Source: Liolophura sinensis (taxonomy: Eukaryota; Mollusca; Polyplacophora; Chitonida; Chitonidae). From it: 64,000 nt of DNA. Position 1 is the stretch's first letter. Each line of letters begins with the position of its first letter. The stretch covers positions 2,069,246 through 2,133,245 of the forward strand of contig NC_088296.1 of the NCBI RefSeq assembly GCF_032854445.1, given 5' to 3'. The notes beneath the pieces were generated by a model. That model was not told where the DNA came from. It ran no database searches and saw only the letters and a program-made list of their open reading frames with translations. Both the position numbers and the translations under genes were made by a program. Shown here in pieces: positions 1 to 11,000 of the stretch.

Positions 1-1099
1 CATATAAAGGCTGTGACTGTATACCTTACTCGGGTCACTTATCAATGATAAACCCCATAGACAGTGTTAATGGGCGGCAGATTTGTATTTACCCCAAGCC
101 TTTGGGAATCATTTCTTGTGTATATTTTGTCCGTAGACTCTGCTAACCATGGCGAATCGTGTCAGGTGTTGTCTGGTGTCGTATAGGGCTGTAACTTATC
201 TGTTTCCAGCTACACACGAACGATACCCATCCTGATAAACCCAGTTAAGAGTTATCTTAATCAAGAGTACAATGTTTAACTGCCAAAGCTTCAAGGCACC
301 AAAATGTGTTCGTAACGTACTGGACAAGGTTATAAAGCCACAAACAAAATGATTTCAACTGTATTTTGGACACTTATTGCAACACCAGCTAAATAAATAA
401 ATAAATAAATAAAAAAATAAAACGGAGAATTCTGTGTGCTATTCTGAATGCTAAAGAACCGCAAAAGTCTTCAAGTAACGTCAGTATGATTCGATGTAGT
501 ATTTACCATTACATTGTTAAGTAAATCAAAAAAAAATGATATCCCATTGTGCGCGCCTAAATAAAGTTCTTTGTGCTATCCGTTAAAATAAAGTCATGGT
601 TTAGATTAAAGCAACACTGATTACACTCCTTCCAAAGCTATATTAAATATATCGTGCGTTCCAAATACTACTGGCAGCAAGCCATGATCGATATTTACAA
701 TATTGACAAGTTGGATATTTAAAGTGTTTTTAATCTTTGTATTGTTGCCTAACGTCATATAAATCGCATAGATATCTTGTAGTAATGAAGGAGTCACTTT
801 CAAAACTTCGTGTTTGATTTTTAAATTTTAGCGAGCAAAACCACATGGAACATTTAGCTTAAGTTGTTTACAGATAAACGACAACGTACTGCAGACTTTT
901 CGACTTGGATTGCGTAACTGTGGTAAACAAAACTGAGTTATCTTTTAAAGTTAAAGCGTTTATTAGATATCCTCTTTTATTCCAAGACCCTGGGGCTCCA
1001 TGAAGTCGCTGATGTTTGTACCGCGAAACCGATGGCCAACTGTAATTTGTTGGGCCAAAAGTAGTTAGAATGACACAAAAAATGGGTAAATTGCTGAAT

Positions 1100-1345
1100 T
1101 CGGACATGGATTGACATGGTAAATGTATCATAGCGCTTCTACATAAACATCATCAAATCTAGTCTGTGCCGATTACAACAAGGTATGAGGTTATCCAGGG
1201 AAAGTCTAAAAAAACACTGGCAAAACTGAAACTATTACAAATTCAGTTGTTTTAACATAGAGGTATTTAAACTTTCTGGCCTGAGTCGACACTACCCATC
1301 TGCATGCCGAAGATAAACGGCAAACATTTGCTACGTTAGCGTTTT
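1100..1345. repeat. Dispersed repeat D1, copy 1
   Basis: Shares with 16835-17370 blocks such as ggcatggta/gacatggta, tgtatcatagcgct, gaggttatccaggg/gaggttgtacaggg and the later cactacccat...gcaaac...tttgctac. Diverged, with an extra segment in copy 2. Confidence 0.7.
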
Positions 1346-1464
1346 AATCACTGCGCAGTGCACAAGAAAAAACAGTCAGTGTCAGAAACCCAAGCTCAAA
1401 GGGAGGGCACAGACACGTTATGTCGCTGAAGAAATATGTGGTTGATTTCACATTGCGTTGTTGT

Positions 1465-1655
1465 CATTTCATTGTATGTTAAACGTGATCACAACATAGC
1501 ATTTTGAGTAATTGCAGATCAGTGACTTCTAATAGATTGCAAATAACATCAATGCATTTTTTTTTATCTAGTTCTGGTAAAGTCATGGTGCTTGGGGTGT
1601 AATTTGCTACTGACTATGCATTTACATGAACAGTGTAAAATGAGCATATAGAATG
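1465..1655. repeat. Dispersed repeat D3, copy 1
   Basis: Blocks gtatgttaaacgtgatcaca, attttgagtaattgcag, aaataacatcaatgcat and gtcatggtgcttggggt recur near 60.2 and 60.6 kb. Confidence 0.8.
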
Positions 1656-3737
1656 AATCAACGTTAACATTATTGATACATTATTGATTTTATTTCATTA
1701 TAGTTATTGTGTTTAAGCAGATTGTTATGGGAAATATACGCCGTCAACTCGCTCTGCAAGGCTGGGATAAGATGGATTCATTGATATCAGTCTTAGAAAA
1801 GACGAATTCTAGCAAAGTATTTTTGTAAGTCGATACATCATATATGGCGAAGACGATATATTCCCTGCTTGTCTATTTTGCACTATTAAGTTAGCAAGCT
1901 GGACGAGCACTACCAGATGAAATTCAAACGAGTTCGGGAAAATCATACTGAGCATAAACTTGCTGTGCCTGTTAGACTACTCAATGATGTGCATTTCACC
2001 AGTGTTATTTTAGCATTATTTGATTTCTTAAAATATATTTATTCTGATTAATTTCGTAGGCGTCTGTGTTCTAATGAATGATGCACGCCAGTGATTGGAC
2101 TCGGCCAATCCAGTTGAACTTTAACTGATATTTACAGATTTCTGTGATTTCCACTGACTAGCTTTCAATTGGTAAATTGGTGTGCCAATCATAAGACACA
2201 GTACAAGAACATGAAGATTAGCGAGTGTCTACCTGTACTCTGATTACACGCAGCCATAAGTCGCTGACACAAATATTTCTGTATTCCTTTATTTGATTGG
2301 CTGATTGGGGTCATTTGCTAATTATTAACATCTAGGAAACTCCTAACAGACGCGCCTATCTGTCAGGCTGGGCAGAGAAAATGCTGTTTGTATTCTATTA
2401 ACAATAAGGTCATTGTTTCGTCTCTGTATCATTAGATATACAGTACTACTAATCTACCTGTTGCGACTTTTCAGTGTTTAAACCAACAAAAGCAAGTGGA
2501 AATTTCCCAGTAAGTCAGTTGGTACATCACACGCCTGAGCATGTCTCTCAAGAAACAAAGGTCAATCTGCTGAGTACACGAATGTCTTAAATTGGCAGGG
2601 GCTAAAGATTGTCAGTTACTGAAATCATCTAATATACTTGCAATCTATCAGAAAAAAAGTGAGAGAAATACCCGCGTTCTGCCCATATCACCTTTTCTTC
2701 TAGGAAAAAAGTGTTTAATCCGTCTGAGTGGGTGTTACGTTGCCAAGGTTTTATCTCAGGTGTGGCCTCAAGCCAAACATAATGATAAGCCAGGGACAGA
2801 GAGTTGATAAAAAGATGTTATTTGTCTGACATTAACTCAAATTAGACAATCCTGATTTGAAACAAAAATGTGCTGGCACATGGTGATACATGGCTGCCCT
2901 AATCTTTGTCTTTGTTTTTGTCTCCTCTTGGCCCATATAACTTTTTTTATCTGACACTTTTCTTCTGTATGATATGACGATATGCCTGATCCCTTCAAGT
3001 GGCGTTTGCTGATGTTGGTAATGGGCTAAGATCTCAGGGAAGTTCAAAAAGTGCTGAGAGAATGTATGTGTGGATATTTTGCGGCTGTTGGCAAAAGAAC
3101 AAAGCCAAACAAAAACCAGGCTTATTTCCATTAATTTATCCCCGTGTTTCCATCACACTGACTCCAGCCTTCAGTTATCATGATTAACGTCTGTCGGTCA
3201 TTACACAATTCATTTAAAAATAACGTTCTACATTTCACATCAATCTTATATATGGGTAACTCTTGTGACTATACTCCTTACAACAGAATAAGTCCTCAGA
3301 TTCAGATTTTTATATAATTTTTCTAAACTTCAAGACTAGTGAACCAACCTATAGGCTCTATAAAATGCAGAATACGTGGTAGCGCATTTCAGCAGATCAG
3401 GAGTTTTAAAGTGGCTATACCAGAGATTGTTGCAAGAATTCCATATTCACAAGTCGAACCAAAGTTTCCTTATTTACCAAGAACGGTTGAAGTTATTTCA
3501 TGTTAGTCAGTAACAGACTCTCAAATTTACAATTTATAGTGTTAAAATGATTATAAAAAATTGAATGGAACCCCCAGTGTAAATTTTGAAATTTTGTTCC
3601 CTTTTTTTGAACGGATAAACTTGCACAGACGAGAATGATATTTTGTGAAAGGTAATTGTCTGGTCTGTTCTTAGCTAATACGAACAGTTTGAATGGATTT
3701 GCGCTGACCGAGTTTTTGACAAACGCACCGCACTACC

Positions 3738-3780
3738 ATGCCAGTACGAGCTGGACTTGAACTCCCACCAACCGCATTGG
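3738..3780 (-). mobile_element. Fragment of SINE family A head
   Basis: Contains gagctggacttgaactc and ccgcattgg, the complement of the B-box part of family A. The rest is not recognisable. Confidence 0.45.
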
Positions 3781-4014
3781 CACCCTAGCTTCTATGTCAC
3801 GGCGGTCCACTGCATAGGTAATAAAAAGCCCCTTTGTTCATGAAAGCCGCCCTCGCTGTGGCTGTTGAGCTGGAAGTCTAGCTCGCCTTGTAACATGGAA
3901 AAGCGTAAGTGCCGCCCTGCGATTGATCCCTTCGGAAATCTCTCGATTAATTAGCTTGCGCATTTGCCGTTGTTACGTGTTTGTTGCCCTCTAAGTTCGT
4001 TGTGGTACAAAGAT

Positions 4015-4252
4015 TTTGATTGGTGTTTTACGCCGTACTCAAGAATATTTCACTTATACGACGGCGGCCAGCATTGTGGTGCATTGTGGTGCGTGGAAAC
4101 CGGGAAACCCACGACCATCCGCTGACAGACCTTCCCACTTACAACCGGAGAGGAAGCCAGCATGAGCTGGACTTGAACTCACAGCATTGGTGAGAGGCTC
4201 CTGGGTCATTACGCTGCGCTAGCGCGCTAACCGACTGAGCCACGGAGGCCCC
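4015..4252 (-). mobile_element. SINE family A with 12-bp target-site duplication
   Basis: Nearly complete tRNA-derived SINE, with the tRNA-like head at the right end (complement of ggcctccgtggctcagtcgg) and the tail at the left. It is flanked by a perfect 12-bp duplication tggtacaaagat at 4003-4014 and 4253-4264. A 10-bp internal stretch (gcattgtggt) is doubled. Confidence 0.95.
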
Positions 4253-4869
4253 TGGTACAAAGATGGTGTGCGTTCACAGAGTTGCGTGAACGCTGGAATG
4301 TATTTCTTAAACCGGAAAATTTGTCGTTCAGTGAGTTTTGTACGATGCTCGTCCAGCAAAATGACAAGACACACACCAAACTATAGTGGACACCATGTAC
4401 TTAAAGATGCCAAACCTTTTAATGCAGTGCGTTTTCCACTAGTATAAAAAGGAAATAGAATGTAGTCAATTTATAGTGCATATTCCAAACACACATTGGA
4501 AGTTATAAAGGCTTGAGGTCTTACCTATGGTAACTTAATATGAGCAATAATGGTACATTACTATCATTATTCAATATGCTCCGATATTTGTTTAATTTAC
4601 TCTACACACTTGTGTCCGTTTGCCTTCAATGCCAAGACAGCCTTCTGAGATTGAAGATAATCTATCGGAAACTCTGGCAAGGTTTAGTAACCTGTATTTG
4701 TGTAATTTGTTTTATGGAGAAATGTAGCCAACCTTATTTATCGTACGCGATTTCTAAGGAATTCCATTTATGGCGATTGGCCTGCGGTCGGCTTATCTTC
4801 AATAGCCTTTCTAAGACTCCGCTTCCACTTATCGTCCCGACAGTTCACATTTTCACATCAGCCTAGACC

Positions 4870-5225
4870 CTTGGATCGCGTCACTACAGCTTGATAAGAC
4901 CGGGGGATTTAGGACAGCCCGAGGGTTCCGAGCCGCAGGCGCTTAATGGGGCGATCGTCATAAGTGATAGTCCGTCAAACAGGCCTTAGTCCGGCCAATA
5001 GAGGAGGATGGCGGCAGAAACCCACTTGGGATCCAGTCCACGGCTGTTTACCCAAACATTGGCGATTCGCTTGGAGTCGGGTCAAATCATCCCCGATTAT
5101 CTTAATAGTTTGATTCTGTTGTGAACGCAGACGGAAACTGGACAAGATGGCCGGATGCTAACTCCCAAATAATCCGACCCTCTTCACCTCTACCCGACCC
5201 GCAGCTCCACAAGTGCCCTCTGTGC
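4870..5225. other. GC- and CpG-richer patch of unknown role
   Basis: This 350-bp patch stands out from the AT-rich surroundings by eye, with many CpG steps. A short + strand ORF starts at an ATG near 5009 (MAAETHLGSSPRLF...), 38 codons with a good start context. It could be a promoter or first-exon region, or an old element. No homology recognised. Confidence 0.25.
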
Positions 5226-6005
5226 TTTATCAGTTAGTGTACCAGAAATGCGCGGACGATTTCAGGACAGGTTCAACGAATTTATAGTTTTCATCACACT
5301 TCATGTAAATCGCAAGAGATACCTGGGAAGCCACAACTGACCTCATACCATGTACATGTACTTCTAAGGCCATTACCATGCTTTCAGTCTCCATTTTCCC
5401 ACATGTTCTATATGTACTTGTATGATTCTGCATTTTATACATTGCTTCAATATTGGATGCGTTGTTTTATACTGCAGCTCTGTATACTTTGACAAAAACA
5501 ATGAGCGACACACCAATGACACTAATTAACAATAACGGAACATCTAAACTACAACATTTCCAGCATATTAACAGGTCGCTTTTTAATAAATTCATTTCTC
5601 TGATTTGTTCTTTGTGAATGACTCTAATTCCATTAACTGCTTTCTGGATCTCCTTTTTTCTCTCTTTTGTTTTAGCTGTTAAAACTCACACGGAACCTAT
5701 TTTACGCGTAATCGAAAGACAAAATGTTTTTTTCTCAACTGCTTAAAACACGCAAATTGCCAATACGACCTTACAATTAATATACCGACTGTTCACTGAG
5801 GTAAACATTTAATACAAGGAAGCAAAACAAGATGACCATTCGTAAGAAATCCCATCCTGTTTGTCTACAGAGCATTACCTTATCGGAACCATTATAAAGG
5901 TTAAAATACAACAACACACAGTGAAGCAGCAAGTGGCATAAGTAAATTTTTACTGACCTATTGGTGTTTGCACATAAAAACAGGCAAATATATGAACTTT
6001 GGACT

Positions 6006-6445
6006 CAGTCAGCACCCACTGTCGGTCGGTGTGTTTAAGTACGTACAGTGAGCGCCCACAGTCTGTCGGTGTGTTTAAGTACGTACAGTCAGCACCCACT
6101 GTCAGTCAGTGTGTTTGAGTACATAGAGTCAGCACCCACTGTCGGCCGGTGTGTTTAAGTACGTAGAGTCGGCGCCCACTGTCGGTCGGTGTGTTTGAAT
6201 ACGTACAGTTAATGTGCACTGTCGGTCTGTGTGTTTGAATACGTACAGTTAGTGTGCACTGTCGGTCGGTGTGTTTGAATACGTACAGTTAGCGCCCACT
6301 GTCGGTCAGTGTGTTTGAATACGTACAGTTAGTGTGCACTGTCGGTCAGTGTGTTTGAATACGTACAGTCAGCGTCCACTGTCAGTCAATGTGTTTGAAT
6401 ACGTACAGTTAGCGTGCACTGTTGGTCGGTGTGTTTGAGTACGCA
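6006..6445. repeat. 40-bp minisatellite, about 11 units
   Basis: Head-to-tail 40-bp units of the form cagtcagcgcccactgtcgg followed by tcggtgtgtttgaatacgta. Units differ by a few substitutions without length change. Confidence 0.95.
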
Positions 6446-7925
6446 CAAATAACTCATTTCATTATTTCGGAACACCTCATCGATCTATCTCCGAATACAT
6501 GCTTACCCTTAGAGTTTCAACTGTTCAAACATATATATTAGGTTAACTGTATACATTATAACATTCCACTGAAGTTAATTTTCACTTGGAGTATAATCGT
6601 TACATTAACTGGGCTTAAATGCCAAACGTTCTTTCTGACAACAGCAAGTTTTCTCCAGAGTGTCCCCTAAGCAATCCCAATATGGCATAGACCTGCACAT
6701 TTGTTGTATACACCACAATGGTATGTGTATGTGGGACTATTAGTATCATCACGTGATGTTGGTTTCATCAGAACTGACATCGTATTACTCATATCGATGC
6801 TTCATTCGTAATCAGTACTGAGGGGAATGTAACCTGACAAACAGCCAAGTATCTCCTGACCAACTGTTCAACAGCGCTTTACAATAAATCCAGTCAGGCT
6901 GTTGTTGTGGCCCATGGAGAGCGGCTCACGATTTGTATCAAATGTGTCACGACCACAATGTTGCGTGGCCGTAATATTTGGTTGGCGTTACTTACGCAAC
7001 ACAGTTACTACATGGTGATATCGATCAATCGTCCCCCGCCTATTTTCATTGTTCCCATTGTCCCTTGTCATGCAGGCCCATTCACTAGTTGCATGAAAAT
7101 CCCGTTATGAACAACGTGTATCGTCTAAGGCTGCCTGGCAGGAAAGCATGCTGAACTGGATGATCTCCAAAAAGATAGACGTATGAGCAGCCAGTCGGTA
7201 ATCGTTCCATTACTTCAACTCACTTGCTCATTTGCAAAAATAAGATGCTTTGGTTAACAATTGTCGAGGAAACATGGTATCTGAAAAGCGGATCTAACCG
7301 CTTTAGCACATCTGGATTTTCTGTCATTCTGCCAAACTGTCTGAAGCTTCGCATGCGTGCACTGTAATACTAAGACCTGAATTTGGATATTGTCAATCAG
7401 ATTCAAGGTCGTTTAGTTTTACGGCGTTTTTGAGAGATTGTGTGTTAGTTACACAGAATGTTTCACAACTGTTATTTTTTCTAACTGTTATAAGAGCTTC
7501 TTTCTTTTTCCCCTGACCTCCTCCAACCCAAAGCAGATTTCCTTTATACCGGTTATTCCCATTTCAGACTGTTTCTCGTTTGGCCATACAGCTTTCTCCA
7601 ATTAACCAACATGTCATGCTCCATGCCAGTCCTCGTGGTTTCTATGGTGGTAAAAGAAGCTTTTTCTTGGTTGACTCCCGTTTTCATTCTGGCCAGTTCT
7701 CGCTATACTGCCAGTGGGTGGAAGAGATGTTTTGTCTTGGGCATATGGTTCTTTTCAGGGTGCCGATCTGATGTGAACGGGTAAAACTTTATACAGCGAA
7801 TTTAAATCTGAACTCAACCAAGTGCAAAGACAAAGTGCACTCGATTTGAAACACTGGTATTACTTTATATTTTTGAGGAGGCCTATTAGTCTTATGTCAT
7901 TTTTTATGTCTTTCTCTATTTTCAG
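6446..7925. other. No gene seen upstream of the first ERG exon found
   Basis: AT-rich, with no ORF of recognisable character. It ends in the polypyrimidine tract and AG acceptor of the exon at 7926, so at least its 3' part is intron. Confidence 0.5.
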
Positions 7926-8045
7926 GCGAAGAACAAAATAATCATGCTAAAGGTGCTCAGAGATTTGAAGAGCAAAGGATCCAATTTCCGACCGATCTCA
8001 GATGAAGCTGCCAGAAAACGTATTGCCAAAGACAAGTCTACGGAC
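7926..8045 (+). CDS. ERG: ERG exon a: cytoplasmic linker before S1
   Basis: Acceptor follows a pyrimidine tract ending ttttcag; donor is gac|gtaagt. The 40 codons (phase 0 in and out) read [20 protein letters not shown] and onward, a basic hydrophilic linker. The other two frames contain stops. The link to ERG rests on phase agreement and the splice signals rather than on conservation, since this linker varies between species. Its last 15 bases and donor are the first unit of a 42-bp tandem array. A Met at codon 7 could serve as a start for a PAS-less isoform, but that is speculative. Confidence 0.75.
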
Positions 8046-11000
8046 GTAAGTACTCCTGGTATATTATGTTGAGACAAGACTACGGACGTAAGTACTGCTG
8101 GTATATTATGCCGAGACAAGACTACGGACGTAAGTACTGCTGGTATATTATGCTGAGGCAAGTCTACGGACGTAAGTACTGCTGGTATATTATGCCGAGA
8201 CAAGACTACGGACGTAAGTGCTGCTGGTATATTATGCTGAGGCAAGTCTATGGACGTAAGTACTGCTGGTATATTATGCCGAGACAAGACTACGGACGTA
8301 AGTACTGCTGGTATATTATGCTGAGACAAGTCTACGGACGTAAGGGGACAGAGAGGGGATTATAGCAAGCGCCCTTTATGCCGACAAGCATGCCCAAACT
8401 GTAGAGTTTGCTTAAACGCCAATTCCTTGGCAACAGTGAACATACACTTTGATCACCAGGATCATGCGTGTATTTTAGAATATAAAATCAATGCGCGACT
8501 GTCTTTGAGACTGTATCACATGTTTTCAAATTGATAGTACAGCCAGTTCTTCCATTGTGTCTTTGAGATATAACGGGTATTATCCGACATTGAACAGTAT
8601 GTCGCCAGTGTCAACAGTGGAATGCTTCTTTTATGCAATTTGTTTGTTAACACAATGTGCATGTGATACGCAAACCATCCATCAGTTTTCTGATTTGTTT
8701 ACCTAATCTAAGATGTTACCTTTCTTAGAATTATCGATTTTAAGTACATAATGCAAAAGACTACAGCATGCCGAGTAATAGCAGTCACGAGAGTGACAGC
8801 TGGGAAAGTGTCACACGCAACCGGTGAAATACGATCGCCTGCCAATTGACCTTTTTTGTGGTTTCGTTACGACACATCACAGTTTCCTCCCACCATAATT
8901 CTTGCCGCCGTCGTATAAGTGAAATGTTCTTGAGTACAACATAAAATACCAACCATATAAATAAATAAATAAATAAATAAATGAATAAGACATAACATTT
9001 AATAAGGAGTCATACAAAGACAATGCCGAGGAACCAGACCTTGAGAAATCATAGTCCACCAGCAGGGTTATGATTAATGTAGGCGTAAAACATAAATTTA
9101 AAACGCGGGAAAGATTGGGAACAAAATGTAGAACGGTTATGATTCTTTAGCTTGAAATTGATAAAAAAACATGAGATAAATATACACTTACATCCATACT
9201 ATTGAAAAAAGTGTTTACGTCTTGATATGCCTTCTTCGTTTAAAACGAATGGGACAACGTTTCTAGTGTGATGTTTTCATACTGCTTTACGTGTGGGTTT
9301 GATTCATTGCCATTTTTCTAATGGAAACGTTTGTATTTGTACTGCACTATAGAGTATCAAGACAAACACAACCAGTAACAAAGATGAAGAACTGTCAGCG
9401 GCGGAAGAAGGAACGGCTCCACCCTCAAAACTCGGATCCAAACCGAAATTCATCATACTCCACTATTCGCCTTTTAAAGCCGTTTGGGATTGGATTATCC
9501 TGTTCCTGGTTTTATATACAGCTGTGTTTACGCCCTATTCGGTGGCCTTCTTGTTGAATGAAGAAGAAATCAAAATGAAGTTGAATCGCGAGAGTAGCAC
9601 GAGGAACAAGCACGCTGAGACCAGTCGGGCAGATCCTCTGGTGATCATAGACCTCATTGTGGACATCATGTTCATTGTGGATATTTTGATCAACTTTCGA
9701 ACCACATACGTCCACATGGGAGAGGTTGTGGCCGACCCTCAGAAAATCGCCATTCATTATGTGAAAGGCTGGTTTGTGATTGATACCATTGCTGCGATAC
9801 CATTCGATCTGCTCCTGTTCGGCTCGGGAACCAGTGACGTAAGTATGAGAATATTTCACACAGATCTAGACACACATCCACCGCCACTCTCAGTGACAAA
9901 GTCAGGGGCCGATTGCACAGACTTATTTGAGGCTACCGACAAACTTTAAAATATGATTTTAGAGCTTATTTGTGAGTCCAATAAATTAAAGTTTTATCCA
10001 CCTTATCAGTGTTACAGGAAAACAAATGTGTCAAATTTTCGACCTTCAGTCTTAATAAAAAAACACTGTGACAAGGTTTTAAGTTATAGCTGAAGGCCAA
10101 AATGATTTTGTGGAATCTGTGATTGCTCTCCTACTGTATGCTGATTGGTCGTTATCTAGGTCTGCATGTCAGGCACTGGCACGGGCAAAGGTTTACACAA
10201 TCGAACTCCAGTTACTTCGTTTTGCTCCATCCACATATATCTGTCGGCGGTTATATATGTAAAATGTCTTTGAGTACGGCGTTAAACACTAATAAAATAT
10301 ATAAATACGCAAAAAAAAACATGATGTTAAGAATAAATAAAAAACAGATATGGTAAACCGGATCTGGACAAACCGGATCGGGGACCAATCGAATTCTTTC
10401 TTAGGATCTGACGAAGGTTTGACCCCTGCACTCAAAGGCCATCAGCCTAGCAGACAACAGCGTATCATAATGATTCCATTTCCGTTGTTGTTATTTACGT
10501 ATTAGGAATCTGCGGAACAGCATTATGAGTGTTGTGAGTTGGAACAAATACACAAGTAAAAAGATTGATACATAGGAACCATCTTCGTTGTTGTTTCAGA
10601 CAATGACAGCTACGGGAGTGTTGAAAACCGCCAGATTGTTACGACTTCTCCGTGTCTTGCGCAGACTTGACCAGTACTCAGAGTACGGAGCGGCGGTCCT
10701 GCTACTTTTAATGGTGTCCTTCACGCTGATTGGTCACTGGCTGGCCTGCATATTTTACGCTATAGCCAATGTGGAGAGACTTCACTTGCACGCGAAGATT
10801 GGTTGGTTAGACACCTTGGCCGATCAAGTGGGACATCCTTACATGGCGAACGATTCATTGAGCGGTCCAACGATACGATCAAAGTACATTACGTCACTGT
10901 ATTTCACGTTTACGACACTGACAAGTATTGGCTTCGGAAATATAGCCCCTAATACAAATGCTGAAAAAATCTTCGCCATCTTCGCTATGATGCTGGGGTG

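Larger units (their letters stand above)
1..5999. other. No confident gene; AT-rich DNA with old repeats
   Basis: No exon with a recognisable product. Contains dispersed repeats (about 1100-1345 and 1465-1655), an (aaat)n run near 393-415, a SINE and a more GC-rich patch (4870-5225). It may be a 5' intron of ERG or intergenic sequence. Confidence 0.5.

Noticed and set aside
1721-1824. Exon-like ORF with AG before and gtaagt after (MGNIRRQLALQGWDKM...)
   Set aside because: Only one frame is open and it ends in phase 2, which does not fit the exon at 7926; it lies next to repeat D3 and has no recognisable homology.
4148-4252. tRNA-like A and B boxes that might be read as tRNA genes
   Set aside because: They are the heads of SINE copies; no acceptor stem or cloverleaf, and the same sequence recurs in many copies.
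6006-6445. Regular repeats resembling a CRISPR array (also 20449-20936 and 38901-39192)
   Set aside because: Units are directly adjacent with no unique spacers, and the genome is eukaryotic.
7922-8365. Long ORFs on both strands (135 and 99 codons)
   Set aside because: They are translations of the 42-bp tandem repeat, kept open because the unit is a multiple of three.
9512-9899. Minus-strand ORFs of 60-115 codons
   Set aside because: They are shadows of the conserved ERG S1-S3 exon on the other strand.
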